Shown piece after piece: positions 50,398 to 63,900 of a stretch of DNA of 64,000 nucleotides; position 1 is the stretch's first letter, and the number at the start of each line of letters is the position of its first letter. The position numbers and the translations under genes are program-made. The notes under the pieces are model-generated. The model was not told where the DNA came from. It did no database searches and worked only from the letters and a program-made list of their open reading frames with translations. Source of the DNA: a virus; IMG/VR virus record IMGVR_UViG_3300023174_002543, positions 62,001-126,000 of that record; one strand, 5' to 3'.

Positions 50398-51918
50398 ATG
50401 TTAGTATCTTTCAATCCAATGATTAACACAGGCGCAACAGTTGATGCTGCCTACATGAATTTTTTACGTTGTGTAAAAGCAATTTGTACTGCGGCAGCAG
50501 GTACAAGTAGTTTGACTGTAAATCCAATACTTGCTATTAACGGTACTAGTGATAGTACTATGAATTGTATTACTAGAATTTATGCTAATGCAGAAGCAGG
50601 CGGCTGGATAGAAAGTACTAGCAGTAACGTAATTCAACCGGGTACTGCATTTACTGCTATTGCAAGTGCTAGTATATTCCTATATAAATTTGATGCATAC
50701 AATGGTTCTGGTAAAGGCAGCATACCTTATAACAAATTATGTTTTCACACTAATACTGATGGCGGTAGTGACTTTACAGGTATGAATCGTACTATACCGC
50801 CTAGAAGTCAGTTTGCAAGTTATCCACAAGTTATGATGACATTTGGTAGTAGCACAACTACTGATTGGACTGATACTAGATTTGTACCTACTGGAACGGT
50901 AGCGGGTACTAATTATGTGAATTATGGTTATGCAACAGCAGGTGCTAGTGGATCTGGATATCAAAATCAAAGTATGACATGTCATGGTTTTATGAGCACT
51001 AGTGCAAGCTATTGGGGATTAAACTCAATGAACCCGTTTGCGTTAAACAGAACTTTCTTTTTGTCAGTTACTGCCAGCTATTGTATATTGTGGGAACAAT
51101 CTAGTCTTAACAGTTATACAACAGCACCGTTCTATGCAAACGATTTACAATTAAATAGCAATGCCGGTGCACTCACCGGTCAATCACCTACTTATAGTAA
51201 TAGTAGTTATACTAGCCCATATTATGGTTGTCTATATTACGGTGGACTGCGTGAAACACAAGCATGGGAAAATGCTATTTCAACTAATCCACCTTGGGTA
51301 GTAATGAATCTTTCATTTCACCGTTATCCCACACCACCTAACAGTACAAGTAGTGTGATGAATGGTACTCCAAATTGGATGGGTGCATATATGTGTACTA
51401 TCAATGATAGTGGTGTTGTAAACACCACGCCCACTACATATGTATCTGGTAATAGAAATGGTGCCTATGATTTTGATTTACCTTCAGGACACAACACAAG
51501 TTATAACTGTTATATTAACTTATATGGCGGCGCACAAAATCATAACGGAACTAATCCATATTCAGGACTACTAAGCCCATTTGTAACTAGAAGTTGGACA
51601 GGTAATCCTAGTTATGCAAGTGTTTCAGGGGGTGTAGCTAACACAAATCAATTTTATATGCCAACAGTTGATCCAGTAACTGGTACTGCTGTTCCTAGTG
51701 CATATCCTATTGTTGCACGTAGACTTACATCAGGTTCTTGGACACCCGGTGGTGCTATTCGTGGATTATATAGAAGTTTAAGTATGCCAGTCGCAACTAT
51801 GAGAAACTATTTTGCCCCTGGTCAAACATTCAATATTTATAACTCCGTTACTGCAACAACAGATACTTACTTACCAGTTATTTGGGGTGAAGATATGTTC
51901 TTGGTTCGTTACGCATAA
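50398..51918 (+). CDS. Unidentified large virion-like protein
   Basis: The protein has 506 residues. The N-terminus MLVSFNPMINTGATVDAAYM is helix-like for about 35 residues, with FLRCVKAICTAAAGTSSLTV after it; the rest is rich in Ser, Thr, Asn, Tyr and Gly. Landmarks are GWIESTSSNVIQPGTAFTAI (about 63-82), FFLSVTASYCILWEQSSLNS (about 220-239), YYGGLRETQAWENAI and the C-terminus LPVIWGEDMFLVRYA. I do not recognise the family. The repeated pattern of short beta strands and the similar start to the 49552 protein suggest a related structural pair. Its stop codon lies within a late-promoter-like box for the giant LamG gene. Confidence 0.68.
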   Translation: MLVSFNPMINTGATVDAAYMNFLRCVKAICTAAAGTSSLTVNPILAINGTSDSTMNCITRIYANAEAGGWIESTSSNVIQPGTAFTAIASASIFLYKFDAYNGSGKGSIPYNKLCFHTNTDGGSDFTGMNRTIPPRSQFASYPQVMMTFGSSTTTDWTDTRFVPTGTVAGTNYVNYGYATAGASGSGYQNQSMTCHGFMSTSASYWGLNSMNPFALNRTFFLSVTASYCILWEQSSLNSYTTAPFYANDLQLNSNAGALTGQSPTYSNSSYTSPYYGCLYYGGLRETQAWENAISTNPPWVVMNLSFHRYPTPPNSTSSVMNGTPNWMGAYMCTINDSGVVNTTPTTYVSGNRNGAYDFDLPSGHNTSYNCYINLYGGAQNHNGTNPYSGLLSPFVTRSWTGNPSYASVSGGVANTNQFYMPTVDPVTGTAVPSAYPIVARRLTSGSWTPGGAIRGLYRSLSMPVATMRNYFAPGQTFNIYNSVTATTDTYLPVIWGEDMFLVRYA

Positions 51919-51921
51919 ATA
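51914..51921 (+). promoter_or_regulatory. Putative T4-type late promoter (CATAAATA)
   Basis: CATAAATA fits NATAAATA. It overlaps the stop codon of the 50398 gene and lies 28 bases before the giant gene's ATG, with TTTTAGGGGTAAC as ribosome site between them. Confidence 0.55.
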
Positions 51922-51948
51922 TAAGTATAACTTAATTTTAGGGGTAAC

Positions 51949-54900
51949 ATGGCAGACTCAAGCCTATCTAGTTTAGCACTATCCACATATAGCACAAATA
52001 CTTATTACAGTACATGGTTTAGTGGCACAGGATATTTAACTATACCAGCCGGATCTCAACTTGAATTTGGTGCTAATAATTTTACTATTGAGTTATGGTG
52101 GTACCCCACTTCAACAGTAAGACAAGCAATATATCATGGTAGTTTTGGTACAGATTGGTCTGTTGGTATTGACTATAATTCAGTCAGTACGAATAAAATT
52201 GGAATTTGGGCTAGTAGTAACGGTACTAGTTGGAATTTAATTAACAGTGACGCTGCTGGAAATGGTATAGGTACAATAACACCAACACAAAATGCATGGA
52301 ATCATATAGCGTATGTACGTAATGGTACAACATGGTCATTATATGTTAATGGTGTTGTAAGTGTAAATATTACTGGTTTGTCAGGTACGATTGTAAGTAG
52401 ATCCGCATCTACTAAAGCAATTGGTTGTTGGTGGTCAACAGGTGCTATGAGCCAAATACAAGGTTACGTAAGTAATTTTAGAATTCTTAATGGTACAGCA
52501 TTATATACCACAGCCTTTGATCCTCCCATCCAACAATTAACTGCAATTGCAAATACTGTTTTATTAACTTGTCAAAATATTACATCGATAGATAATAGTA
52601 CTGCTAATGGCGGAGTTGGTTTTGCTATTACCAGAAATAGCACTACCATCGGTGTTAGGCAGTTTACCCCACCATTATTAGTAACCAGTTCAGCAACATT
52701 AACTCCTACTTATAATAGCGGCACATTAACTTATACATTTAGTGCACCTACTAACATCTCTGTGATAAGAGTAATACCAACTGCAAATGATGCTGCAAAT
52801 GCAAGTATTAAATTCAACGGCAATGTTACATTAACTAGCGGTCAACCAACGGTAGCAAGTGCTGCACCATATTTGAATAGTGGCTATAGTGCAAACTTTG
52901 TTAGTGGTTTATTACAAACCGCACATAATACCAATCTTAACATAGCTGGATATGCTTGGACTATTGAGTTTTGGACATATATTACTACAAGTAGCCTTAC
53001 ATGTATATTTTTTACAAAAAAAGCAAGCGGCGCAAGTACCGGTATAGCATATCAAGGTGGATTGCAATCAGGGGTACCGAGTTTTAGCCAGGCAGGTAGC
53101 ACTAGTTTTGTCAACACCGGCATACGTATGCCATTAAATGCATGGACGCATGTTGTGTACGTATATGACGGTGGTGTTGCATCCACTAGTACGGGAAACA
53201 TATCCGTATACTTTAATGGTGAAAAGGTGGTTAACTTTGTTGTTAATACCTTTGTAGACAACACAGAACCATTGACTATTGGTGGTAGTAGAGGTTTAAC
53301 AGAATGGACAATTGGCAACATCAGTAACTTCAGAATGGTTAAGGGTTATCAATTATATAATGGTAATTTTACACCACCAACACAACCTTATGGTTTAACT
53401 CAACCTGCAAGCGCAGGTGTTCCTGCAATTATTAGTTCTGATATTAATAGCGGGTTTTTTAGTGGTACTAATGCATATCTTACTGTTCCTGGTACCAATA
53501 TAACTAATATTTTTACAGGTGATTTTACAATTGAAGCATGGTTATATCCAACTGCTGCCTTTGGCGCTTCTTGGGTTACGGCTGATGGTGGATTTTCAGA
53601 AATCCCAGTAATGATTTGTAACGCATCACCAACTGCGTTAAATTATTATTGGGCATTTGGTCCTAGTAGTACAGGTACTGTTAGATTTATTACTAGTTCT
53701 ATATATTTTAATACGGTAACTTCAACTGCAACTTGTACTGTTAATGCTTGGAATCATCTAGCACTTGTTAAAATTGGTACTACATATAAAATTTATGTTA
53801 ATGGCATAGGAACTTCAGGTACTACTATAACTACTTCGCCTGGTACAGCCTTTTCAGATGCTGTGGGTATTTCTATTGGTGCAAACAATAATAAATATGT
53901 CACTGGTTATATTAGTAATGCAAGAATAGTTAAAGGCACTGCCGTATATACTGAAAATTTCAGACCTTCAATCACACCATTAACTGCTATTTCAAATACA
54001 AGTTTATTAGTATTACAAAATAGATTAACCAGTGATGCAAGTACAAATAACTTAACACTAACAAACACTAACGTTACTGTAAATACTTCTATAACTCCAT
54101 TTGTTCTACCAGTTACAAGTTTAGTACAACCAAACGGTAGTAGCGTATTTTTTAACGGTAGCACATCACTAAGCGGTAGTGCTGACTTTACTGCAACAGG
54201 TAATTTTACAATTGAATGCTGGATTTATCCTACAGTATCTACTGAATGTGATATTTTAAAAATAGGTAATGAAGCAACGGGTCGTATAGTATTTGGTACA
54301 GGTTTGCCTGCAGCCGGTAATTTGTTTTATAACATTTATGGTGGAAGTAGCATTGTGATTGCTACAGGTATATCGACCAACACATGGCAACATGTCGCTA
54401 TTGTAAGAATCGGCACAACACTTACAGGTTATATCAATGGTGTTGCTGGAACTCCTGTAACAGGTGTGTCTGGAACATTAGGTAACACTAGTGGATTTAG
54501 TACAATGACTACTGGTACTGGATACATTACTAATTTGCGTTATGTTGTTGGCACTGCCTTATATACAAGTAACTTTAACGTATATAATTCACCACTAGTT
54601 ACAATAACAAATACAAAATTATTAATATTACAATCAAGTGTCACTACTGATAGTAGTACAAATAATTATACATTAACACCTACTTCACCTGCACCAACAT
54701 TATCAACTACAATCACCCCGTTTATAACTTACGGTGCAGCCAGTACACAATTCTTAAGCACTGCACTTGCATATCAAACTGTGGCAAATCCATATAGTCT
54801 TGCACTATCAATGGGTCAAGGACATAATAATTTTACTGCTGAAGCATGGGTATATTTAACCGCTAGTCCTGGTGGAGCACCAGGTGCTTTTATCATGCAA

Positions 54901-57900
54901 AAGGGTACAGGAGCAACAGGTGGCGTAGAGTGGGCTTTTAGTGTATACAATACTGGTATTTATTTTACATATGTTTCAGGTATCCCAACAGGCACTACTA
55001 CAAGCAATTCAATTACTGCAAATATTGTCACTGGTAGATGGATGCATTTGGCATTTACAAAAGTTGGAACTAGTTTGCATTTTTGGCTTAATGGAACTTA
55101 TGTTTATACACTTAATGGTGTGAACAATTTATATTATACTGCACAATATAATAGTTATTTTACTGTTGCAAATAATCAAGCCGCTAGTGGCGCTGCATTC
55201 CCAGGATTCATTAGTAACGCACGTGTAGTATACGGTAAAGCAATATATACTACCAACTATGATGCACCGTTTATACCAAGCACTACACCATTAACTGTTA
55301 CACAAACTGCAACCTCATCAATTGCTAGTATTGATAATGCTAATTCATATAATATAGTTAACGGTAATAGTGTATTCTTTAATGGTACTAATGACTTCTT
55401 AACATTCCCTGAGCCAGCAAACTTATTTAATAGTGCATTATTTAACGGAACGAATCAATTTTTAATTCTCAACTCTGCATCACCGGGCCCGGCATTTGCT
55501 TTTGGTACGGGTGATTTTACTATTGAATTTTATTTTAATGGACCACCACAAACTAACAGGTTCTTTTATGATAATAGACCTAGCTCACCTAACGGATATC
55601 CACATGTAACTACAGGACTTACTACCAGCGTACTACGTTGGGGACCTACCAATCTACAAGGATCAATAATTATAGGTGATAATAAATGGCACCATTGTGC
55701 AGTAACAAGAGAGTCAGGTACAATAAAACTTTGGATAGATGGAGTATTAGACACAAGCGGCAGTGATACAACAAATTATAGTACCAATTATGGCGTCTAT
55801 ATAGCTTTTGATTCTGTTCCTTCAACTTGGCTAGCAGGCTTTTTAAGTAATTATCGTATTATAAAAGGTACTGCATTATACACAACAAATTTCACACCAA
55901 GTACAACACCATTAACAAGAACAAGCCAAGGCGCTATAGCAAGTCAGGTTTCGTTATTGACTTTGCAAAATCCTACAATCGTAGACAATTCAACTAATGC
56001 ATTTACTATTACAAACAGCGGAACGCCGTCAACACCAACATCACTAAATCACCCATTCGCACTATACGTAGGTGATGGTACAAACGTAACAATTGAAGCG
56101 TGGATTATGTTAGGTTCGGTACCAACTGCTCCGAGAGGTTTTATTATTAATAATAGTGCAACCACTACAGGTTATTTTGGTATTGCGGTCGAATCAGGTA
56201 CAACAAATGCAGCACGTTCTATATCAGTATGGAGTGACAGTAACGCTACATCAGTACTAGCATCAACCACATTAGTTCCATTATATACATGGACACATGT
56301 TGCAGTAATGTTTGCTAATAATTTAATAACAGTTTATATCAACGGTGTACGTGATGCAACTACTGTTGCTAAAACTACTATTTGGCAAGCCGCGACATTG
56401 GGTACAGTGTATATCGGCAGACAGGCAAGTACAGCTGCACAATATTTTCCTGGATATATAACTAATTTAAGAGTAGTATATGGAACCGCTCTATATTCTA
56501 TAAATACAGTCAAGTTCACTGTACCCACAGGCCCATTAACTGCAATCACAAATACAGTATTCTTGGGATTACAGTCTAGCGTTACATTTGATGCCAGTAC
56601 TAACAATGCAACAATAACAAAAGGGTCAGGCGCAACTGGTTTAATACTAGCACCATTAACAAGTCCATTCCAAACTTATTTACCAAGTGTTACCAATGGA
56701 TATAGTATTGGGCTTGGATTTCTTGGTTCAGGAGCTAATGATTACATTAGCTATATCTTTGGTAATGGAGTTGCTGGCATTCAAATGACAGGTGATTTTA
56801 CTGTTGAAACTTGGGTGTTCTTACCACAATATCCTAGCAATAGAATTGCTATTCTCAATAGTCAAAACACAGCCAATGACGCTGGCGCCGGATGGGATAT
56901 TCTATCTACTGGTCAAGTTTCATTTAACTCGGGTGGTAACACGTGGCTTAGTAGTACTACTTTTATTGGAATTAACACTTGGTATCATCTAGCACTTACT
57001 AGACAAAATTCTACTGTTAGATTGTGGATTAATGGTGTGCAGGATGTCACAACTGGTACAACTACAGTTTCATTTGCTCAACCTAGCACTAACGTAATAT
57101 ATATAGGACGTAACGCATCAGGCTTAGTTGGAAACGCTTATTTTAGCAATTATAGATGGTTTATTGGTACATGTTTATATACCGGTACTTTTACCCCAAG
57201 TCTAACACCATACGCAACAACAACTAATGCAAATGCAAATGTATCGGCAGTAAATGGTATAACATCATATCCCAATATAGGAAGTTATGGTCTTACTTAT
57301 AGCGGTAGTATAAGTATGACTAACGCTGGTCATGCAGTTACTAGTACTACTGTAGGAACTTATACTGGTTATTGGGATTTGGCTACATATGATTTTACTG
57401 TTGAAGCATGGTTTAATAACACACTAATGACAGGATTTGGTAGTATTACTGCAATCGTAATTGCGGGTAATGGTGCAAATGCATCAGACAATGCGTGGTC
57501 ATTATCTACGACAAAATCTAGTTTAACTCAAGCAACACTAATTTTCTCTAGTGGTGGCTCTGGTCAAGCGCAACAACTAACACACACAACCCCAACACTT
57601 AATATTAACTCAAATCAATGGTATCATGTTGCAGTAGTTCGTATAGGAATCACACATACAATATATCTAAATGGTTTACCGGTTAGTGTATTCATATTGT
57701 CTAGCGGACAGTTGATGGGCGCTACAGCAATGCCTTCAACTTATGCAAAAATTGCGATTGGTTCTAATTTGTCAAATGGAACAGTAACACAACCCTTCAA
57801 CGGTTATATTAGTAACGTTCGTGCAATAAAGGGATATGGTGTGTATACTGGTCAATTCTTACCAAGTACAAGTCCATTAACAAACACACAAAGTGCAGTT

Positions 57901-60900
57901 AACAATAATAATGCAATTACAGGCACAGTTACCAGTTTACTAGCATTGCAAAATTCAACTACCTTAGATGCAAGTTCAAATAATTTAACATTAACTGCTA
58001 CCGGTAGCCCAACAGTAAGTTCAACAGTTGTTCCTTTTCTACCTGGTGTAAATGGTTATAGCACTTACTTTAATGGTACTACTGATTATATTCAGATGCC
58101 CATCCCAACATCAGCCGCTACTGCTGCAAATGGGCAGTTTACGCTTGAAACATGGATATATTGTACTAATATCTTAACTAATCCTTTTATTGTAAGTTCT
58201 TGGTATTTCTCAACTCCGTTGTCAAGTTCATGGCAATTGCAATTGTTTAATGGTTATTTACAATTTGGTTATGGAATTGGTAGTGTTACTAATACTATAA
58301 CCGGTACTACTAGAACAGTTTCATCTAGTACATGGACTCATGTTGCAGTAACAAGAGATTCAAACAATCTTATTACTTTCTATGTGAATGGTATAGCAGA
58401 TGCCACTACAACAACTGTAGTAGGTACATTTAATACCAACGTTAATCAAGGTGTAAGAATAGGATCAGGTGTTGGTTCTGGTCAGGCTTGGTTATTGGGA
58501 TTTCAAGGATATATCAGTAACTTAAGATTTGTCAGAGGTATAACTGTATACACCGGTGCATTCACACCACAAACAACACCATTAACTGTAACACAAAGTT
58601 CAGGTACTAATATTAGTGCAATTTCTGCTGCCGCATCAAATGCATATAGTCTTGCATTTGTTGGCAATAACGGTGCAGCATTAGCCAACGTTAATATTCC
58701 GCAATATCTTAGCGTATCAGGTGGGTCGTTATTCAACTTTGGTACAGGTAATTATACAATTGAATGCTGGGCATATGCAAATACTATTAGTGATGGTAGA
58801 ACTATATTCAATATGTATTCAAGTTTTTTTGGAACCTTTATCAGATATGCAAGCACAACCGGATGGCAACTATATTATAATGCCGGTGGAAGTTCAACTA
58901 CCTATACTTTTAACAGTACCAATAGTGGACTTGGTTTTTGGGTTCATCATGCACTAGTTAGGTCTAGTGGTACACTATATTGGTATATTAATGGAGTGAA
59001 TGTGTTCAGTGTAGCAGAGTCTACGAATTATGTATACACTACATTAGATATCGGATATTATAATTCACCTACATACAATTGGAGCGGATTCATTAGTAAC
59101 TTTAGAATTGTTAAAGGAACTGCAATCTATACTAGTGGTACAGCATCATTTACCGTACCTACTTCCCCGTTGACTGCGGTTGCAGGCACATTGATATTAA
59201 CTGGACAAAATGCAACTATCGTTGATAACGGTACTGCAAACTTTGGTGCTAGCTTTACTATTTTTAATAATAACGCAGTTACAACCACTGCACTTATTTC
59301 TCCGTTCATAAGTGGAAATACACAATTATTATTGTTGCAATCTCCCACATTATTTACATCAATGACTGATGCTGGACCTAGTAACTTTATGGGAACAGTT
59401 ACAGGATTACCAGTAGTTAATACTACTAGTATGACATTTTCACCGTTCTTGAATGCTAACGGACGTAGTGTATTCTTTACAGGAAGCAGTCAATATATAA
59501 CTGCACCAAGCAACAGTGTATTTACATTTGGTACAGATGATTTTACTATTGAGGGTTGGATATATTTAGTAAATGGTACTACAAGTGGCACATTATATGA
59601 TGCCAGAACAGGTTTAACTACCGTTAGCGCACAAATTTACATTCAATCAAACATTGTTAATTATGCAGTGGCAGGTGTTAGTGTCATTAATTCTAGTACA
59701 ACAATACAACCATTAAGTACTGCAACATGGTATCACATCGCAGTGGTTCGTATTTCAAATGTAACAAGATTATATGTAAACGGGTTGCAAGCAGGTAATA
59801 GTTATGTAGATAATAATAACTATGTTATCGGTGCACCGTATATTGGTACCGGCTTCGGTTCTAGCAATCCATTGAATGGATATATTAGTAATCTACGTGT
59901 AGTTGATGGCACCGGAGTATATTCAAATAGTTTTGTTGTTCCAATTACACCATTAACAAGTACACAAAGTAGTAGTTCAAGTATTATAGCATTGAATAAT
60001 GCAACACCAGTTTTAGGTAATAGTGTTTATTTTAACGGCGCTAGTGATTATATGAAAGTTTCTGGTGTAGTGTCTTTCATGAATACAGGCGACTTTACAA
60101 TTGAAACATATTACTATCCAACTAGTTTTGCAGCAGTCACTACATTATTTGGTCAATATACAGCCGCAACAACAGCATTGGGCTATTGGAACGTTCAAAT
60201 AACTACTGCAGGTATTATAACGGTATACTATAATGGTTCTACTAACTTTCCTGCAAGTACTGCAATTTTTGTTAATGAATGGGTACATATTGCACTAGTA
60301 AGAATTAGCGGTACTATTACATTATATGTTAACGGGGTAAGTTACGGAACAGCGAGTTTTGCAACTCAGTTTGGTTTAACAAGTATCTCATCACCGTTAT
60401 TTATTGGTGCAACACAGTTAAGTGGACCAGTGCAATATGCGTTAGGTTATATGAGTAACTTCCGTATTGTTAAAGGTTTAGGTGTTTATACAGGAGCATT
60501 TACAGTACCAACTAGCCCATTAGGTAGTACACAAAGTTCAGGTACTAATATCGCTGCAATAACCGGTACAAGTACAAGTTTACTTCTATTCCAAAATTCA
60601 CCTTATACCGACAATAGTACATTCAATAATCCTATAACAGGTTTTGGTAATCCATTATATTCACCAGTATTCAGTCCATCATTCTTTAGTTATCCAACTC
60701 CGGCAAACGGTAATAGTGGTTACTTCAATGGTTCAACTTCATATCTATCACTAACACAACCTAGCAATGCAAGTACAGGTGATTTTACAATTGAATTATG
60801 GGCTTATCCTACATCACTTACCGCTATAGGTTATTTAATGAGCACAAGCACTGCTGCATCTACTGCTTCTACTACTAACGGATATGTAGCATTAAACGGT

Positions 60901-63900
60901 ACAACTCAATATCTAACTGTACCTTCTAATAACGGATTTGTTTTTGGTACAGGAGATTTCACAATTGAATGTTGGGTACTAACTAGTCAGGCGGCTACGA
61001 ACGGTGCATCAACAACGGATAGATTCATATTTGGTGCTATTGGAAATACTCCTTCATGGTCTATATATCTTCAAAACGGTGCTACATTAATACCTAATTT
61101 TTATTCACCAACCGGATCTGTGGCTAGCTCAATATCTGTTTCAACGGGTGTTTGGACTCATATAGCGGTCGTAAGATATAGTGGAAACATGTATATATAT
61201 GTTAACGGTGCATTGGGAGGTACTGTAGCAAATAATACTAACTATACTGCTAGTGGAACACAATATATAGGTCGTGCTGATGATGCTGCTAATAAATTCT
61301 TCAACGCAAATATTTCTAACTTAAGAGTTGTAAAAGGTACAGCAGTTTATACTGGTGCATTCTCAGTACCAACATCACCGTTAACCGCTATACAACTTTC
61401 AGGATTGAACATATCGGCCATTAGTGCAGGTGTTGCAGGAACTAGTGGCACACAATTATTAGCATTACAGTCTGCTCTTACTACTGATGCTAGTGTGAAT
61501 GCACTTACATTAACTGCCATAGCTACTCCAACATTTACTGCCTCAGGTGGTCCAATCACCGGTAGCCCTCTTAGCGCAGGTTCTTTCCATCTATGGATAG
61601 CCACTAACGGTACAGTAAATTTGGCTGTAGATCAGGCTGCTGTAAGTATTGTTAGTGTATTCCCTTCAGTGGCTAAACAAAATACATGGACACATGTTGC
61701 GATTACACGAACCAACGGCGTAGTATATTTATTTGTCAATGGTTATAGAGTGGCTTCATCACTAGCTAAAACAACATTGTGGGGTGGTACTGATACATTA
61801 AACATTGGTCGTTATCAGCCAAGTGGAAATCAATACTTTGTAGGATATATCACTAACGTGAGATTTGTATATGGAACGTCAGGAATATACACAAGTAATC
61901 CATTAACTCCACCTTACACTACACCATTGACTGCTGTTACAGGTACAACATTGTTATTGTTACAATCAACACTAACTAAAGATAATAGTGCTAATAACGT
62001 AACAGTTACAAATAATAATGTGATATTATCAACGTATACCAATCCGTATACAACAATGAAGTTGCCATTCTTATTAAGTGCTCAAAATGGATATGGTATC
62101 AATGCCGGCACCGTAGTAAGAGATAATAGTATATTTAACACTTCATTACAAAGTACCAGCACTAGTTATGTAACATATATGGCTGCAGTAAGTCCTTTTG
62201 GAGTGACCCCCACTCTACTAGTTGGTCAATCAGCCATGCAACGTGATGAAAGTATCAACAGCCTAGTTCCACAAACAATTACCACAACAGCCACAATAAT
62301 GCCTTATGTAACACCATTCAGTGGTAATGCAGTTGCATTTAACGGCAGTACAAGTTATATTACTGGTACTAACTTATACAACAGTTTGGGCGGGGACTTC
62401 ACAATTGAATTCTTTATGATGGCAGGTCCACAAACTGCTACAGTCGGTGGATTACTGTTAGGCAGAAACATAAGCTGGTCTACTACAAATAATAATTATT
62501 ATATCATGTGTAGTTCACCCGGTGGAGTTGGGAAAAACTCATTACAAACTATACAAATTTATAACCCGCTTATTAGTATAACTTCACCTGTGTATTTAGG
62601 ATTAACCTCGGTTTGTGATAGCAAATGGCATCATATTGCTATTGTAAGAATTAATGGTATTGTAAAAATATACATCGATGGAGTATTAGATACAAGTCCG
62701 TTTAGTAGCTTTGCGAATACGGGTATTTGGGACTATAGCAATTATACTATTGGTAGTAATCCAAATGACGCTGGGTCAACAGTAGCCCAATTAGCATACA
62801 ACGGTATGTTAAGTAACTTGCGTATTATTAATGGTACCGGTATTTACACAGGCACGTTCACCCCTCCTACAAATAACTTAACAACATCACAATCTAGTAG
62901 AACAAATGTTGTTCAATATACATCAACAACACCAAGTTCAACAGGTTATAGTTTGCAATTTAATTCAGCGACTGGTAGTTATCTAACTACAACCTATTCC
63001 CCTGTACTAAGTTTAGGAACAAATGACTATACGATTGAGTTCTGGCACTTCTTATCAGGTAAATCAGCAGCAAATCAACCTTGTTTGTTCAGTAATGCTA
63101 ATAGTTCTAGTGCTGGCGTTTTAAATATGTATGCCGGACATGCTAGTGCCAATGTACTAAAATATCAACTTGCATTTAACACTCAGTCGGTAATAGCTAC
63201 TTATATAACCATGCAAAGTGTATCAAATATCATCTATGGCAAGTGGACACATATTGCATTGGTAAGAAGATCAGGGGTTGTGTATCTATATATTAATGGT
63301 ACACTTGATTCTACTAGCGGTTTAGGTAATTATTCTGTATACAGTTCTCAATGGTACATAGGTAATGATGTGACAAATTCAGCTTTAGGATATATTTCTG
63401 GCTTCATCAGCAACTTCCGTGTCACAAACGGTCTAGCAGTTTATACCGGTAACTTTACAGTACCAACTAGTGCATTAACAACAACACAAAGTTCAGGTAC
63501 AAACATTGCTGCAATAACCAATACAAGTCTGGCTAATGGTGGTGCAATATCTATTGTAGCCAGTGGTTCACAATATATAAATACCACCATGGTATTAACA
63601 ACTGCAACCACTAACATGACAGTTGAGGCTTGGGTAAATTTCACTTTATTCCCAACGTCAAATACTTGGATAGGTGGCACTGCAACTATTTTTAGTACAA
63701 GCGGTAATAGTTATTCAAGCGGTATACATTTTGTATTAGGTTCAACTAATATATATGTTGTAATAACAAATACTGTATACGGTGGTTATGCACACAACAT
63801 GGTTGCTGGAACTTGGTATCATCTTGCGTATGTTATAAATAACGGGGTCGTTACATTCTTTATAAATGGTATTTCTGTGGGTAGTATATCAGGTATCCCT

